Positions 1 through 12,049 of a stretch of DNA of 37,773 nt are shown piece after piece; within the stretch, counting starts at the first letter, position 1; each line of letters opens with the position of its first letter. The notes below the pieces were generated by a model. That model was not told the origin of the DNA. It did no database searches and saw only the letters and a program-made list of their open reading frames with translations. Source of the stretch: an uncultured Bacilli bacterium (lineage in GTDB: Bacteria > Bacillota_I > Bacilli_A > RF39 > UBA660); the NCBI GenBank assembly GCA_944358435.1, contig CALVRD010000007.1:1-37773 (forward strand). The letters run 5' to 3'. The position numbers were made by a program, and so were the translations under genes.

Positions 1-7
1 AATTTAA

Positions 8-2077
8 TTAATTTCCACTCTTTTTAATAATATCTTCAGCAATATTTTTTGGAACTTCCTCATAATGATCTGGGAACATTACGAATGTTGCTCTACCTTG
101 TGTATTAGAACGTAAGTTAGTAGCATATCCAAACATTTCTGAAAGCGGAACCATAGCGCTTAATTTAATAGCATTACCTTGAGCTTCTTGTCCAAGTGGT
201 TTACCACGACGAGAAGTTAAATCACCCATTACATTACCAAAATATTCTTCTGGAGTTGTAACATCAACTTTCATAATTGGTTCTAGTAAAACTGGCTTAC
301 ATTTGTTCTTAGCTTCTTTTAATGCAAAGCTTGCAGCAATTTTGAAAGCCATTTCATTAGAATCTACATCATGGTATGAACCATCAAATAATGTAGCCTT
401 AACATCTATCATAGGATATCCTGCAAGTACACCTGATTGTAATGCTTCTTGTAATCCCTTATCAACAACTGGAATATATTCACGAGGAACAACACCTCCA
501 ACGATTTGATCAACGAATTCATATCCCTTATCAGGATTTGGCTCAAATTTAACCCAAACGTGTCCATATTGTCCACGACCACCAGATTGTTTAATATATT
601 TACCTTCACAATCCGCAGCTTGCTTAATTGTTTCACGATAAGCAACTTGTGGAGCTCCAACATTAGCTTCAACATTGAATTCGCGTCTCATACGATCAAC
701 TAATACATCCAAGTGTAATTCACCCATACCAGCAATAACTGTTTGACCAGTTTCATGATCAGTATGAACTTTAAATGTAGGATCTTCCTCAGCTAATTTT
801 TGTAAAGCCAAGGCCATCTTATCTTGATCTGCTTTAGATTTAGGTTCAACAGCCAATTGAATAACTGGTTCTGGAACTACTAAACTTTCTAGAATAATTG
901 GTTTCTTTTCATCACATAATGTATCACCAGTAGTTGTATTTTTTAATCCAACTGCAGCAGCAATATCACCTGTGTATACATCTGTAATTTCCTTACGATT
1001 ATTAGCATGCATTTGAAGAATACGACCAATTCTTTCCTTTGAATCTTTTGATGAATTTAATACATAACTACCACTTGATAAGTGTCCAGAATAAACTCTG
1101 AAGAATGTTAAACGTCCAACAAATGGATCAGTCATAACCTTAAATGCTAAAGCAGCAAAAGGCTCACTATCACTTGGATGACGAATAACCTCTTCTCCAT
1201 TTAAATCAGTTCCCTTAACAGACTCAATATCTAATGGGCTTGGTAAATAATCTATTACAGCATCAAGTAATAACTTAATACCCTTGTTACCTAAAGCTGT
1301 TCCACACATAACTGGGAAGAACTCAGCTTTTAATGTACCAGTTCTAATAGCCCTCTTAATCATTTCAATTGAAACTTCTCCACCGTCAAGGTAAGTCATC
1401 ATCATCTCATCATCAAATTCAGCTACAGCATCAATTAACTCTGCACGTTTATCTTCAGCTATGCTTTTTAAATCAGCAGGGATTTCAATTTCTTCTGGAT
1501 TTTCAGCTTGTTGGCCATCATACTTATAAGCCTTCATATTAACTAAATCAATTACACCAATGAAATCAGTTTCAGCTCCAATTGGCCATTCAATTGGTTT
1601 AGCATTAACTCCCAAACGATCTTTAATAGTTTTTAAACTATATTCGAAGTTTGCACCCATTTTATCCATCTTATTTGCAAAAATAATTCTTGGAACTTTA
1701 AAATCAGATGCTTGTCTCCAAACTGTTTCAGTTTGAGGTTCTACTCCTGCCTGTGCATCAATTAAAGCCACTGCTCCATCCAATACACGAAGTGAACGTG
1801 AAACTTCAATTGTAAAGTCTACGTGACCAGGAGTATCAATAATATTTAAACGATGTTTCTTCCAATGTGCTGTTGTTGCAGCAGAAGTGATTGTTATACC
1901 ACGTTCTTGCTCTTGCACCATCCAGTCCATTTGAGATTCACCATCATGAGTTTCCCCAATTTTATGAGTAACCCCAGTATGGAATAAGATTCTTTCAGTA
2001 CAAGTAGTTTTACCCGCATCAATATGAGCCATAATTCCAATGTTTCTTGTCATTTCTAATGACGTATCTCTTGCCAT
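8..2077 (-). CDS. fusA: Elongation factor G
   Basis: EF-G is the cytoplasmic GTPase that drives tRNA-mRNA translocation and, with ribosome recycling factor, splits post-termination ribosomes. At 689 aa it has normal family length. The N-terminal G domain shows AHIDAGKTT (P-loop, about residues 17-25), the switch region with [14 protein letters not shown] and NKMD. Domains II-V follow, including the domain IV loop region [11 protein letters not shown]. The ATG has a GGGAG box about 7 nt upstream. It is the last gene seen of the rpsL-rpsG-fusA operon, 15 nt after rpsG. In relatives tuf comes next and would lie beyond the left edge. Nothing unusual is visible in the protein. Confidence 0.98.
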   Translation of the reverse strand: MARDTSLEMTRNIGIMAHIDAGKTTCTERILFHTGVTHKIGETHDGESQMDWMVQEQERGITITSAATTAHWKKHRLNIIDTPGHVDFTIEVSRSLRVLDGAVALIDAQAGVEPQTETVWRQASDFKVPRIIFANKMDKMGANFEYSLKTIKDRLGVNAKPIEWPIGAETDFIGVIDLVNMKAYKYDGQQAENPEEIEIPADLKSIAEDKRAELIDAVAEFDDEMMMTYLDGGEVSIEMIKRAIRTGTLKAEFFPVMCGTALGNKGIKLLLDAVIDYLPSPLDIESVKGTDLNGEEVIRHPSDSEPFAALAFKVMTDPFVGRLTFFRVYSGHLSSGSYVLNSSKDSKERIGRILQMHANNRKEITDVYTGDIAAAVGLKNTTTGDTLCDEKKPIILESLVVPEPVIQLAVEPKSKADQDKMALALQKLAEEDPTFKVHTDHETGQTVIAGMGELHLDVLVDRMRREFNVEANVGAPQVAYRETIKQAADCEGKYIKQSGGRGQYGHVWVKFEPNPDKGYEFVDQIVGGVVPREYIPVVDKGLQEALQSGVLAGYPMIDVKATLFDGSYHDVDSNEMAFKIAASFALKEAKNKCKPVLLEPIMKVDVTTPEEYFGNVMGDLTSRRGKPLGQEAQGNAIKLSAMVPLSEMFGYATNLRSNTQGRATFVMFPDHYEEVPKNIAEDIIKKSGN

Positions 2078-2092
2078 ATTTATACTCCCTTC

Positions 2093-2560
2093 CTACCATC
2101 TATAATGTGCAAAAGCTTTATTAGCTTCAGCCATTCTATGAGTATCTTCACGCTTTTTAACAGCTGCACCAGTTCCATTTGAAGCATCAATTATTTCATT
2201 TGCCAAGTTATCAGCCATACCTTTTCCTCCACGTTCACGTGAATATTTAGTTAACCATCTTAATGCTAAAGCTAGGCTTCTAGCTGGTGTTACTTCAACT
2301 GGAACTTGATAATTAGAACCGCCAACACGACGACTCTTAACTTCAAGTTGTGGTCTAATATTTTCCATAGCAGTATTGAACACTTCTATTGGTTCTTTAC
2401 CACTCTTAGTCTTAACCTTATCAAATGCTTCATAAACTATAGATTGAGCTGTACCTTTTTTACCATCCAACATAATAGTATTAATTAGCTTTGCAACGGT
2501 TTTTGACTTATATATTGGATCTGGTAAAATATCTCTTTTTACTGCACGTCTCTTACGCAT
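2093..2560 (-). CDS. rpsG: 30S ribosomal protein S7
   Basis: S7 nucleates assembly of the 30S head and contacts the E-site tRNA and mRNA. The 155-aa protein has full family length, begins MRKRRAVKR and carries the typical [17 protein letters not shown] and [11 protein letters not shown] segments. The ATG is preceded by a strong GGGAGG box. It lies between rpsL (46 nt upstream) and fusA (15 nt downstream) in the str operon and should be cotranscribed with both from the promoter at 3117-3145. Confidence 0.98.
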   Translation of the reverse strand: MRKRRAVKRDILPDPIYKSKTVAKLINTIMLDGKKGTAQSIVYEAFDKVKTKSGKEPIEVFNTAMENIRPQLEVKSRRVGGSNYQVPVEVTPARSLALALRWLTKYSRERGGKGMADNLANEIIDASNGTGAAVKKREDTHRMAEANKAFAHYRW

Positions 2561-2606
2561 TTAAATTTCCTCCCTTCAACTATATTTATATTATTTATTA
2601 ATTATT

Positions 2607-3020
2607 TTACTTTTTTGGTTTCTTTGCTCCGTATTTACTACGTCCTTGCTTACGGTCTTTAACTCCAGCAGTATCTAATGTACCACGAATAATATGATAA
2701 CGAACTCCGATTAAGTCCTTTACACGACCTCCACGAATTAATACAACACTGTGTTCTTGTAAGTTGTGTCCAATACCAGGAATGTATGTATCAACTTCCT
2801 TACCATTAGATAAACGAACACGAGCATACTTACGTAATGCTGAGTTTGGTTTCTTTGGTGTCTTAGTACCAACACGAGTACAAACTCCACGTTTTTGAGG
2901 TGATTTAACATCAGTAGTTACTTTTTGAATAGTATTTAAACCAACTCCAAGAACTGGTGCTTTACTCTTTCTTACCTTATCTTTACGATTTTTACGAACT
3001 AATTGGTTAATTGTAGGCAT
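2607..3020 (-). CDS. rpsL: 30S ribosomal protein S12
   Basis: S12 sits at the decoding centre and sets translational accuracy. The 137-aa protein has the hallmark [12 protein letters not shown] (residues 53-64), with the Lys of the classical streptomycin site intact, and the second accuracy loop [13 protein letters not shown] (residues 97-109). In that loop Ile104 occupies a position that is Pro in E. coli (KDLPGVRYH, Pro90); the codon reads ATC on the coding strand. The Asp that RimO methylthiolates (Asp102) is kept. The start has an AAAGGAGA box 8 nt upstream. It is the first gene of the str operon, with its own promoter and a roughly 90-nt leader. Confidence 0.98.
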   Translation of the reverse strand: MPTINQLVRKNRKDKVRKSKAPVLGVGLNTIQKVTTDVKSPQKRGVCTRVGTKTPKKPNSALRKYARVRLSNGKEVDTYIPGIGHNLQEHSVVLIRGGRVKDLIGVRYHIIRGTLDTAGVKDRKQGRSKYGAKKPKK

Positions 3021-3077
3021 AAAATATATCTCCTTTCTTTACACATATCCAGGTGTATCATTTTACCCCTTAAATAA

Positions 3078-3099
3078 AACTTTGCCAAAAAGCAAAGCT
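3078..3099 (-). promoter_or_regulatory. Hairpin in the rpsL 5' leader
   Basis: In the transcript AGCUUUGC pairs with GCAAAGUU (8 bp with one G-U) around a 6-nt loop. It has no U tract, so it is not a terminator. It could be a feedback site for a ribosomal protein of the operon or simply a 5' stabiliser; its function is unknown. Confidence 0.4.
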
Positions 3100-3116
3100 A
3101 TTTAATCAGCAGATAT

Positions 3117-3145
3117 AATATAACACCTTATCATATCAAAGTCAA
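3117..3145 (-). promoter_or_regulatory. Sigma-A promoter of rpsL-rpsG-fusA
   Basis: The -35 is TTGACT (3140-3145), the spacer is 17 nt and the -10 is TATATT (3117-3122). The start point is expected near 3110, giving a leader of about 90 nt before rpsL. This is one of the best promoter matches in the window. Confidence 0.75.
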
Positions 3146-3171
3146 TAATTTTTAATAAAATTACTTTACAA

Positions 3172-3903
3172 CTATTTTTTTACAAACTTACTAACCAGTT
3201 TTTTATTAAAAATATAATCTGTCAAAGTACAAGCTAAAACTAATAATGATAAGAAAATTACCAAAAAAACTACAAAGTAAGGATCAAAAATGATTTGTAT
3301 AATAGCCTCAATTGAAGAAAAATAAACTATAACATAAATAAAAATATAAAGGGAAATCACCAATGCCAAAATCACAAATATATTAGAAAGAAACATTTCA
3401 TAAACTGTAATTTTTCTATTACCATAAAAATCATCTAGCAAAAATTTGTAATTTACTTTAGTAAGCCTACTCCATCTCATTTCCTTATTTAATCCAATAT
3501 AAGAAGTAGAAATAATCGGAAGAAAAGTAAGTGCTAAAGTCAAAATGATTCGTCCCTTAAACTTTCTAGCAATATAATAATTAGCTTTTCCAAAGACAAA
3601 TAATGACAAAATAAGTATTGAAGTCTTCAAAAAAACTATAATACTATAAAGTTCTCTTATATTAAAGCTACATTTACCCAAAAACCAACCAAATAAATAT
3701 AAAAATATAAATATTGTTGATAACCAAGGTAAAGTATTACCTTTTTTAAAGTATAAATATGTACTATAAATTGGAATTAGTCCTTTTTTACCATCTATCC
3801 CAATTTTTTCAAAAAAATAGTATCTTCCTAATAAAATTACTATAAATACTAAAATAAAAAATATTATTTTAAATGGTCCTAGTACAAATAAAAACTTCAT
3901 CAT
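3172..3903 (-). CDS. Polytopic membrane protein, DUF5684-like N-terminal part
   Basis: This 243-aa protein is strongly hydrophobic with about six membrane segments (around residues 5-25, 58-75, 84-103, 116-134, 170-195 and 207-228). The segment GIDGKKGLIPIYSTYLYFKK resembles the IPIYN-type motif of DUF5684-like membrane proteins, which often sit beside signal peptidase or sortase genes; this is recalled, not searched. No catalytic residues stand out. It replaces ybxF (L7Ae-like) in the gap between rpoC and rpsL. It follows the rpoC terminator in map terms but is read from its own start, with a GAGGTTGG box before ATG. No strong promoter was identified. The function is unknown. Confidence 0.8.
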   Translation of the reverse strand: MMKFLFVLGPFKIIFFILVFIVILLGRYYFFEKIGIDGKKGLIPIYSTYLYFKKGNTLPWLSTIFIFLYLFGWFLGKCSFNIRELYSIIVFLKTSILILSLFVFGKANYYIARKFKGRIILTLALTFLPIISTSYIGLNKEMRWSRLTKVNYKFLLDDFYGNRKITVYEMFLSNIFVILALVISLYIFIYVIVYFSSIEAIIQIIFDPYFVVFLVIFLSLLVLACTLTDYIFNKKLVSKFVKK

Positions 3904-3988
3904 AAATAACCAACCTCACTTATAAAATATAAATCTACTCTACTTAAATATCTTATTAATAATATTACTATTAGTCAATATCAATAAC

Positions 3989-4021
3989 AAAAAAAAGAAG
4001 GCAATCGAAATTTACCTTCTT
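3989..4021 (-). terminator. Rho-independent terminator of ybxB-rpoB-rpoC
   Basis: AAGAAGG pairs with CCUUCUU, the helix is extended by AAU/AUU and capped by a UUCG tetraloop, and eight U residues follow. It starts about 20 nt after the rpoC stop. Confidence 0.88.
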
Positions 4022-4040
4022 CAAATTATTATGAAATCAT

Positions 4041-7000
4041 TTAGTCCATAAATTGATCTTCTAATTTTTCTAATGGTTCTTCATCCATAAATTCTTTCTT
4101 TAAATCAAAATCAACATCACGATAAGCCTTACTACCTGTACCAGCAGGGATTAACTTACCAATAATAACGTTTTCTTTTAATCCAGAAAGTGGATCTATC
4201 TTACCTTTAATAGCTGCATCAGTTAAGATACGAGTAGTTTCCTGGAATGAAGCAGCTGATAAGAATGAATCTGTTTCAAGTGCAGCCTTAGTAATTCCAA
4301 GTAAAATTGGTTTACCTAAAGCTGGCTTCTTACCATTAATAATAGCTTCTTTATTTCCATCAGTAAATTCACGGAAATTAACAAGAGCTCCAGGTAAGAA
4401 ACGAGTATCTCCTCCCTCAACAATTCTAATCTTAGAAATCATTCTACGTGCAATAACTTCAATATGTTTATCAGAAATATCAACACCTTGAGAACGATAA
4501 GTATGTTGAACTTCTTTCAATATGTATTCTTGAGTAGTAATTGGATCAGTAACAGCAAGTAACTCTTTAGGACTAATTGCTCCTTCTGTAAGTTTATCAC
4601 CGCAGTGAACCTCAGTTCCTTTATCAACACATAATTTAGAACCATAGTTAGTAACATGTTCTTTTGTCTCTAACTTGTTAGTAATACTAATTTTATATTT
4701 ACCATGATCTTCTTTAATCTTAGTAACTGTACCATCAATTTCAGCAATTGTAGCTTTACCTTTTGGATTGCGTGCTTCAAATAATTCTTGTACACGAGGA
4801 AGACCTTGAGTAATATCTTCAACACCAGCAACACCACCAGTATGGAATGTACGCATTGTAAGCTGAGTTCCAGGTTCTCCAATAGATTGAGCAGCCATAA
4901 CACCTACAGCTTCTCCAATCTCAACTAAGTTACCAGTTGCTAAATTACGTCCATAACATTTCTGACATACTCCATTAGCAGTAGCACAAGTTAAAATTGT
5001 ACGAATTTCTACTTCTGTAATACCAGCAGCAATTACTTTATCAGCAAGTGACTCAGTAATCATTTGAAGCTTGTCAACAATAACTTCCTTAGTTTCAGGA
5101 TTAATTATTTTCTTGTTAGCATAGCGACCTACAATACGATCACGTAAACTTTCAATTACAGAACCAGTCTTTTCATTAATAAAGTCACGAACAACTACGC
5201 CTTGATCAGTACCACAATCTTCTTCTCTAACTATCATATCTTGAGATACATCAACTAAACGACGAGTTAAGTATCCAGAATCAGCAGTCTTCAATGCTGT
5301 ATCAGCAGAACCTTTACGAGCACCATGTGTAGATAAGAAGAATTCAGAAACTGACAATCCTTCAATAAAGTTTGAAAGAACTGGAATTTCAACAGATGAA
5401 CCATCTGGTTTAGCCATAATACCACGCATACCAGCAACTTGAGTAAAGTTTGAAATATTACCACGTGCTTTAGAATGCATCATCATGAAAATTGGATTAT
5501 CTACATCACTATTAGCAATTTCTTGTAATTCAGCTTGAACTTGATCCTTAGCACCATTCCATGTTTCAATTACTTTATTATATCTTTCCTCTTCAGTAAT
5601 TAAACCACGTTTATATTGTTTATTAATCTTATCAACTAATTTTTGTGCCTCAGCAACAATTTCTTTCTTGTTTTTACTAATTACAACATCAGACATACTA
5701 ACAGTAATACCAGCAATTGTTGAATATTTAAATCCTAAATCTTTTAAATTATCAAGCATTGTAGAAGTTTCAGTAGTTTTATATCTCTTAAACACTTGAG
5801 CAATAATTTTTTCTAATGTTCCCTTTGCAAAAGGTTTAACAAGAGGCATTTCTTTAATTGCTTCTGGTATATTTACACCACGATCTAGGAAATACTTATT
5901 AGGTGTAATATTTTGAATATTATCATCAGTTGGTTCATTAATAAATGCAAATGAATCTGGAAGTATTTCATTAAATTTAATCTTACCAACTGTAGTTACT
6001 AAATACTTATCTTTTTGATTTTCTGTAAATAATTTATATTTAAATGAGTTTACTGGAATAGCAATTCTTGTATGTAAAGTAATTTCTCGTCTCTCATAAG
6101 CCATTAAAGCTTCATTAGTATTTTTGAATACTCTACCTTCTCCATCTTCACCAGCTTTTTCCATAGTAATATAATAGTTACCTAAAACCATATCTTGAGA
6201 TGGTGTAACAATAGGGTCACCTGATTTAGGATGTAGAATATTGTTAGAACCTAACATTAACATTCTAGCTTCTGCTTTTGCTTCTTCAGAAAGTGGAACG
6301 TGAACAGCCATTTGATCACCGTCGAAATCCGCATTAAATGCTGGACATACTAACGGATGTAAACGAATTGCTTTACCACCAACTAAGATTGGTTCAAATG
6401 CTTGAATACCTAATCTATGTAATGTTGGAGCACGATTAAGCATAACTGGATGTTCTTTTATAACTTCTTCAACAACATCCCAAACAACTGGATCTTGGTT
6501 CTCAATAAGTCTTTTAGCTGCCTTAATATTATGAGCTATATCCTTTTCAACTAAGCCATGAATAACATGTGGTTTAAACAATTCCAAAGCCATTTCTTTT
6601 GGAATACCACATTGATACATTTTTAAACTTGGTCCAACAACAATAACTGAACGTCCAGAATAATCAACACGTTTTCCAAGTAGATTTTGACGAAAACGTC
6701 CTTGCTTACCCTTTAACATACTAGAAATTGACTTTAATGGTCTGTTTCCAGCACCTGTTACACTTCTACCACGTCGTCCATTATCAAATAATGAATCAAC
6801 AGCTTCTTGTAACATGCGTTTTTCATTTTGAATAATAATTGTTGGAGCACCTAAATCAATAAGTTTCTTCAAACGATTATTTCTATTAATAACACGACGA
6901 TATAAATCATTTAAATCGCTAGTAGCAAAACGTCCTCCATCTAATTGAATCATTGGACGTAATTCAGGTGGAATAACAGGAATACAATCCATAATCATCC

Positions 7001-7673
7001 ATTCTGGCTTATTTCCAGAAGTATAGAAAGCATCTAAAACATCAAGTCTCTTAAGTAAACGAGTTCTCTTTTGACCTTGAGCCGTTTCTAATTCTGCAGT
7101 TATTTCATCGATTTCTTTCTTTAAATCTACTTTTTTAAGCAACTCTTTAATTGCTTCAGCTCCCATACCTACTCTGAAGCCAGTACCATATTTTTCATAA
7201 TAAGCACGATATTCCTTTTCAGATAAAGTTTGCTTATTTTCTAATGGAGCATTACCTTTATCAATAACAACGTAACTAACAAAATATAATACCTCTTCCA
7301 AATCTCTTGGACTCATATCAAGTACAAGTCCCATACGTGAAGGAACACCTTTAAAAAACCAAATGTGAGATACAGGAGTTGCTAACTCAATATGTCCCAT
7401 ACGTTCACGTCTAACTTTAGAACGAGTTACTTCAACTCCGCATCTATCACATACAATATTTTTATAACGAACACGCTTATATTTACCACAAGCACACTCA
7501 AAATCTTTAGTAGGTCCAAAAATCTTTTCACAGAATAAGCCATCACGTTCTGGTCTAAGTGTACGATAATTAATAGTTTCTGGCTTTTTTACTTCGCCAT
7601 AAGACCATTCACGAATTTTTTCAGGTGAAGCAATACCAATTTTTAATGCATCAAATTTGTTTACTTCTATCAT
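4041..7673 (-). CDS. rpoC: RNA polymerase subunit beta'
   Basis: Beta' is the catalytic large subunit of RNA polymerase. The 1210-aa protein has the N-terminal zinc finger ([16 protein letters not shown], about residues 60-78), the Mg-binding [12 protein letters not shown], the bridge-helix/trigger-loop region around [26 protein letters not shown], and the second zinc site ([15 protein letters not shown]). It has Bacillus-type length with no large lineage insertion. The start ATG immediately follows the rpoB stop region (adjacent ends at 7673), so translation is probably coupled. It ends the ybxB-rpoB-rpoC unit, with a strong terminator at 3989-4021. Confidence 0.98.
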   Translation of the reverse strand: MIEVNKFDALKIGIASPEKIREWSYGEVKKPETINYRTLRPERDGLFCEKIFGPTKDFECACGKYKRVRYKNIVCDRCGVEVTRSKVRRERMGHIELATPVSHIWFFKGVPSRMGLVLDMSPRDLEEVLYFVSYVVIDKGNAPLENKQTLSEKEYRAYYEKYGTGFRVGMGAEAIKELLKKVDLKKEIDEITAELETAQGQKRTRLLKRLDVLDAFYTSGNKPEWMIMDCIPVIPPELRPMIQLDGGRFATSDLNDLYRRVINRNNRLKKLIDLGAPTIIIQNEKRMLQEAVDSLFDNGRRGRSVTGAGNRPLKSISSMLKGKQGRFRQNLLGKRVDYSGRSVIVVGPSLKMYQCGIPKEMALELFKPHVIHGLVEKDIAHNIKAAKRLIENQDPVVWDVVEEVIKEHPVMLNRAPTLHRLGIQAFEPILVGGKAIRLHPLVCPAFNADFDGDQMAVHVPLSEEAKAEARMLMLGSNNILHPKSGDPIVTPSQDMVLGNYYITMEKAGEDGEGRVFKNTNEALMAYERREITLHTRIAIPVNSFKYKLFTENQKDKYLVTTVGKIKFNEILPDSFAFINEPTDDNIQNITPNKYFLDRGVNIPEAIKEMPLVKPFAKGTLEKIIAQVFKRYKTTETSTMLDNLKDLGFKYSTIAGITVSMSDVVISKNKKEIVAEAQKLVDKINKQYKRGLITEEERYNKVIETWNGAKDQVQAELQEIANSDVDNPIFMMMHSKARGNISNFTQVAGMRGIMAKPDGSSVEIPVLSNFIEGLSVSEFFLSTHGARKGSADTALKTADSGYLTRRLVDVSQDMIVREEDCGTDQGVVVRDFINEKTGSVIESLRDRIVGRYANKKIINPETKEVIVDKLQMITESLADKVIAAGITEVEIRTILTCATANGVCQKCYGRNLATGNLVEIGEAVGVMAAQSIGEPGTQLTMRTFHTGGVAGVEDITQGLPRVQELFEARNPKGKATIAEIDGTVTKIKEDHGKYKISITNKLETKEHVTNYGSKLCVDKGTEVHCGDKLTEGAISPKELLAVTDPITTQEYILKEVQHTYRSQGVDISDKHIEVIARRMISKIRIVEGGDTRFLPGALVNFREFTDGNKEAIINGKKPALGKPILLGITKAALETDSFLSAASFQETTRILTDAAIKGKIDPLSGLKENVIIGKLIPAGTGSKAYRDVDFDLKKEFMDEEPLEKLEDQFMD

Positions 7674-10600
7674 TAAAGATCAGCTCCTTCCTCAAAATCT
7701 TCTTCTCCATTAAATTCTTCTTCCATGAATTCTTCAAATTCCGCATCGTCATCATCTTCATCATCATCAAAGTCTTCATCAGAATCATATTCATCCCAAT
7801 CATCAGATCTTGGAAGCTCAGTAGCTGGGGAATTTTCTAACTCGTCCATTGAAGAATTTAAATCTTCTTTATCTTCTGCTTCTTCTATTTCTTTTAACTG
7901 TAATGTTTTTCCTTCATCATTAATAATAGAAATGTCAAGTCCTAAAGCTTGGAACTCTTTCATCAATACCCTAAATGATTCTGGAACACCAGCTTGATTA
8001 ATCTCTTGCCCTTTAATAATTGACTCATAAACTTTAACACGGCCAAGAACATCATCTGATTTAACTGTCAAAATTTCTTGTAATGTATGAGCTGCACCAT
8101 ATGCATACAATGCCCAAACTTCCATTTCACCAAATCTCTGACCACCAAATTGAGCCTTACCACCAAGAGGTTGTTGCGTAACTAGTGAATATGGTCCAGT
8201 AGAACGTGCGTGTAACTTATCATCAACCATGTGATGTAGTTTAATCATATACATTACACCAACTGCAATACGATGATCAAATGGTTCACCAGTACGTCCA
8301 TCATATAAAACAGTTTTTCCATCTTCGTCCATTCCAGCTTCCTTCATCATCTCTTGAATATCATTGATGTGAGCACCATCAAATACTGGAGTAGCAACAT
8401 GAACACCAAGCTTCTTACAAGCCATTCCCATATGAATTTCAAGAATCTGACCAAAGTTCATTCGAGAAGGAACACCTTGAGGATTAAGCATAATATCAAC
8501 AGGAGTACCATCAGGTAAGTATGGCATATCTTCTTGTGGAAGTACAAGGGAAATAACACCTTTGTTACCATGACGTCCAGACATTTTATCTCCAACTTGA
8601 ATCTTACGTTTTTGAATTATATAAACACGAATTACTTTAGATACACCAGCAGGTAGTTCATCATTATCTTTACGTGAATAAATCTTAATATCATGAACTA
8701 TACCATCGCCACCATGTGGAACGCGAAGTGATGTATCACGTACTTCACGAGTCTTTTCACCAAAAATAGCATGTAATAATTTTTCTTCTGAAGTAAGTTC
8801 AGCCATTCCCTTTGGAGTAACTTTTCCAACTAAAATATCGCCTTCCTTAACTTCTGTTCCAATTGCAACAATACCATTTTCATCCAAATTACGACGAGCT
8901 TCTTCACTAACATTTGGAATATCCCTAGTAATTTCTTCAGGTCCTAACTTAGTTTCACGACATTGCATCTCATAATCTTCAAGATGTAATGAAGTATATT
9001 TATCATCTTTAACTAAATTTTCATTCAAGATAATTGCATCCTCATAGTTGTAACCATTAAATGTCATAAATGCAACAGTCATATTTTTACCTAATGCCAA
9101 CTCACCTTTATCAGTTGAGTTACCATCTGCTAATATAGTTTTGCCAGCATAAACCTTGTCTCCAACATGAACAATTGGTCTTTGATGAGAACAAATACTT
9201 GAGTTTGCTAATTCAAAATTAGCTAATTTATAAGTATCTTTTCCATTCATTGTCTTAACAACAATTTTCTTAGCATCAACATATTCAACAACACCATCAG
9301 CTTTTGCAACTATTTCAACACCAGAATCTTTAGCAGCAATAAATTCAACACCAGTACCTACATATGGAGCTTCAGTTTTGATTAAAGGCATAGCCTGACG
9401 TTGCATGTTTGCCCCCATCAATGCACGAGTAGCATCATCATGTTCTAGGAATGGAATACAACTTGTTGTTACAGAAACAACTTGTTGTGGTGAAACATCA
9501 ATATAATCAACTTGTTCAGGCTTAGCTAAAATATTCTCACCATGTAAACGAGCATTAACTTGTGACGAAATAATTTTATTTGTTTCATCAGTTTCAACAG
9601 CAGATTGTGAAATAATATAATCTAACTCTTCATCAGCAGTTAAATAAACAACTTCATCTGTAATTTGACAATCAACAACTTTACGGTATGGAGTCATAAT
9701 AAAACCATACTCATCAATTTTAGCGTAACTTGCTAATGATGTAATAAGTCCAATGTTTGGTCCTTCTGGAGATTCAATTGGACAAATACGACCATAGTGT
9801 GAAGTATTAACGTCACGTACTTCAACACCAGCACGATCACGAGAAAGTCCACCTGGCCCTAAAGCTGATAAACGACGTTTGTTAGTTAATTCAGCAATTG
9901 GATTAGTTTGATCCATAAATTGTGAAAGTTGTGAACTACCAAAGAATTCCTTCATTGCAGCTGTAACAGGTCTAATATTAATTAATGTTTTAGGAGTAAC
10001 TTCTTCCATTTCTTGAGTTGTCATTCGTTCACGAATAACTCTCTCCATTCTAGAAACACCAATTCTAAATTGATTTTGTAAAAGTTCTCCAACTTGACGA
10101 ATACGTCTATTTCCTAAATGATCAATTTCATCAAAATTACCAACACCTTGTAGTAAATTTAAATAATATGAAACAGATGCATAAACATCAGAAATAGTTA
10201 AACGTTTAACTTCAATTGTTTGATCATTACCAACAACAGCCATTTTTTTCTTTTTATCATCTGGTGCATAAATCATAACAACTTGAACTTTATTATATTG
10301 GTCTAAGTCTTCATTAATTTTAACTTCAGTTACGCCAAAACCATTAGCTAAAGCCTCTTTTACTAAGTCAATATTAGCTTTAGTAATTTTAGTACCCTTT
10401 TCAACAACAATTTCACCATTATTAGTAATATCTTCAGCAACAGTTTGATCTAATAATCGATCAACTACATTTAATTTACGATTAAATTTATAACGACCAA
10501 CACGAGCTAAATCATATCTAAATTCATCAAAGAAACGAGTAATAATCTGATTCTTAGAAGAATCTAATGTAGCAGGTTCACCTGGTCTTAATTTTTCATA

Positions 10601-11308
10601 AATCTCAATTAACGCTTCATCTGTATTTTTTGTAGAATCCTTAGCAATAGTATTTTTTAAATAATCATTTTCACCAAATGCATTTAAAATATCCTCATCA
10701 CTAGATAAACCAAAAGCACGTAATAATGTTGTTAATGTAACTTTTCTAGTACGATCTATACGTACATATAATACATCTCTAGCATCAGTTTCAAACTCTA
10801 GCCATGTACCACGAGTTGGTATAATTTGGGAAGTAATTAATTCACGCCCATTTTTATCAATTTCACGATTAAAATAAACGCTTGGGGAACGTACTAATTG
10901 AGAAACAATTACACGTTCAGCACCATTGATAACAAACGTACCACTATCTGTCATCATTGGCATATCACCCATAAAAATTTCCTGTTCCTTTACTTCACCT
11001 GTTTCACGATTAAATAAACGAACTTCAACTCTTAAAGGCGCAGAATACGTAGTTTCACGATCCTTGCTTTCTTTAATAGAGTAACGAGGTTCATCAAAAT
11101 GATAATCACCAAATTCAAGTGATAAAGTTCCAGAAAAATTTTCTACTGGAAATAAATCATCAAATACTTCTTTAATTCCAGTTTCAATAAACCACTTATA
11201 TGATTTTTTTTGAATTTCCAATAAATCTTTTAATTCATAAGTATTTCTAATTCTAGAGAAATTTCTTCTCTCACGATAGTCTCCACATTTTACAATTTTA
11301 TATGACAC
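7673..11308 (-). CDS. rpoB: RNA polymerase subunit beta
   Basis: Beta carries the other half of the RNA polymerase active site and the rifampicin pocket. The 1211-aa protein shows the rifampicin region ([31 protein letters not shown]; that pocket looks wild type) and [13 protein letters not shown] near the active site. The start is GTG with a GGGGTGA box at good spacing. The last 70 residues (1142-1211) are extremely Asp/Glu-rich, ending in a nearly uninterrupted acidic run. B. subtilis RpoB also has an acidic end, but this tail is stronger and recalls the disordered tail of the delta subunit. It lies 85 nt after ybxB and abuts rpoC. Confidence 0.98.
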   Translation of the reverse strand: MSYKIVKCGDYRERRNFSRIRNTYELKDLLEIQKKSYKWFIETGIKEVFDDLFPVENFSGTLSLEFGDYHFDEPRYSIKESKDRETTYSAPLRVEVRLFNRETGEVKEQEIFMGDMPMMTDSGTFVINGAERVIVSQLVRSPSVYFNREIDKNGRELITSQIIPTRGTWLEFETDARDVLYVRIDRTRKVTLTTLLRAFGLSSDEDILNAFGENDYLKNTIAKDSTKNTDEALIEIYEKLRPGEPATLDSSKNQIITRFFDEFRYDLARVGRYKFNRKLNVVDRLLDQTVAEDITNNGEIVVEKGTKITKANIDLVKEALANGFGVTEVKINEDLDQYNKVQVVMIYAPDDKKKKMAVVGNDQTIEVKRLTISDVYASVSYYLNLLQGVGNFDEIDHLGNRRIRQVGELLQNQFRIGVSRMERVIRERMTTQEMEEVTPKTLINIRPVTAAMKEFFGSSQLSQFMDQTNPIAELTNKRRLSALGPGGLSRDRAGVEVRDVNTSHYGRICPIESPEGPNIGLITSLASYAKIDEYGFIMTPYRKVVDCQITDEVVYLTADEELDYIISQSAVETDETNKIISSQVNARLHGENILAKPEQVDYIDVSPQQVVSVTTSCIPFLEHDDATRALMGANMQRQAMPLIKTEAPYVGTGVEFIAAKDSGVEIVAKADGVVEYVDAKKIVVKTMNGKDTYKLANFELANSSICSHQRPIVHVGDKVYAGKTILADGNSTDKGELALGKNMTVAFMTFNGYNYEDAIILNENLVKDDKYTSLHLEDYEMQCRETKLGPEEITRDIPNVSEEARRNLDENGIVAIGTEVKEGDILVGKVTPKGMAELTSEEKLLHAIFGEKTREVRDTSLRVPHGGDGIVHDIKIYSRKDNDELPAGVSKVIRVYIIQKRKIQVGDKMSGRHGNKGVISLVLPQEDMPYLPDGTPVDIMLNPQGVPSRMNFGQILEIHMGMACKKLGVHVATPVFDGAHINDIQEMMKEAGMDEDGKTVLYDGRTGEPFDHRIAVGVMYMIKLHHMVDDKLHARSTGPYSLVTQQPLGGKAQFGGQRFGEMEVWALYAYGAAHTLQEILTVKSDDVLGRVKVYESIIKGQEINQAGVPESFRVLMKEFQALGLDISIINDEGKTLQLKEIEEAEDKEDLNSSMDELENSPATELPRSDDWDEYDSDEDFDDDEDDDDAEFEEFMEEEFNGEEDFEEGADL

Positions 11309-11361
11309 TATTATTCACCCCACATTTGATTGTTTTGGACACCAACAAAATACGTCGATAT

Positions 11362-11389
11362 TTTATATTATCAATAAAGCAATAATCAA
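11362..11389 (-). promoter_or_regulatory. Possible internal promoter before rpoB
   Basis: TTGATT (11384-11389), a 16-nt spacer and TATAAA (11362-11367) lie in the 85-nt gap between ybxB and rpoB. This is moderate in an AT-rich sequence. It would let rpoBC be made even when the leader hairpin before ybxB stops transcription. Confidence 0.4.
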
Positions 11390-11393
11390 AAAA

Positions 11394-11978
11394 TTATAAA
11401 CTACACTTAATAATATAAAAGCCTTTACTCTTTTTTAATACCTCTACAGTATATATTTTTTTTAAGTCGACTATTAACGATTTAGCTCCCTGCTCTTTTC
11501 TGATTACCAAGAATAACTTCCCATTTTCTTCTAGATAATCCTTAGCATTCATCACAATGTCATAGACAACCTTTTTACCAGCCCTTATCGGAGGGTTAGT
11601 AACAATAGATGAGTATTTAGTTGAAACATTCTCATAAACATTACTTTCATACACACTTATATTTGAAACACCATTTAATTTAGCATTTCTTTCTGTTAGA
11701 TGTAAAGCGCGTAGATTAACATCAACCATATCAACATGTGCTGAAGTAATTTTACTAATAATGATACCAAACACTCCATAACCGCAACCCATATCAAGAA
11801 TTTTGCCTCCAACTTCTTCAAGCAGGATTGTCTCAAGAAGAAGTCTACTGCCAAAATCCAAACCGTCCTTTGAAAAAACTCCATTATCAGTTAAAAATGT
11901 AAATTTATTGCCCAAAACAAAACAATCAGTCTTTTTTACATCACTAGGCAATTTATCATTAGTAAAATACTGCCCCAT
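11394..11978 (-). CDS. ybxB: Class I SAM-dependent methyltransferase, RsmC-like (YbxB)
   Basis: The protein is 194 aa and corresponds to the C-terminal catalytic domain of RsmC/RlmG, the rRNA guanine-N2 methyltransferases. The SAM motif LDMGCGYGVFG is at about residues 60-70, with the acidic VDVN at the end of strand 2 and the catalytic NPPIRAGK at about 135-142. The fold and position (between rplL and rpoB, as in Bacillus ybxB) support the call, but its exact rRNA target is not established. An AAAGGAGA box precedes ATG. It is the first gene after the strong promoter at 12050-12078 and follows a terminator-like leader hairpin. Confidence 0.9.
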   Translation of the reverse strand: MGQYFTNDKLPSDVKKTDCFVLGNKFTFLTDNGVFSKDGLDFGSRLLLETILLEEVGGKILDMGCGYGVFGIIISKITSAHVDMVDVNLRALHLTERNAKLNGVSNISVYESNVYENVSTKYSSIVTNPPIRAGKKVVYDIVMNAKDYLEENGKLFLVIRKEQGAKSLIVDLKKIYTVEVLKKSKGFYIIKCSL

Positions 11979-11992
11979 TTTATCTCCTTTGC

Positions 11993-12037
11993 AAAAAAAG
12001 AAGAAGAAAACAATTAAAAAAATAATCAGTTTTCTTC
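11993..12037 (-). terminator. Attenuator-like hairpin before ybxB-rpoB-rpoC
   Basis: In the transcript GAAGAAAAC pairs with GUUUUCUUC, with inner AUUA/UAAU pairing, and a UUC followed by seven U residues comes after it. It begins within about 10 nt of the predicted start point and ends just before the ybxB ribosome binding site. It therefore lies in the leader of its own operon, where it could stop or pause RNA polymerase before rpoBC. Confidence 0.55.
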
Positions 12038-12049
12038 CTTTCGAAACAT

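Noticed and set aside
7725-7997. Ser-rich 90-aa plus-strand ORF
   Set aside because: It is the complement of the acidic rpoB tail; Ser codons arise from antisense Asp/Glu codons.
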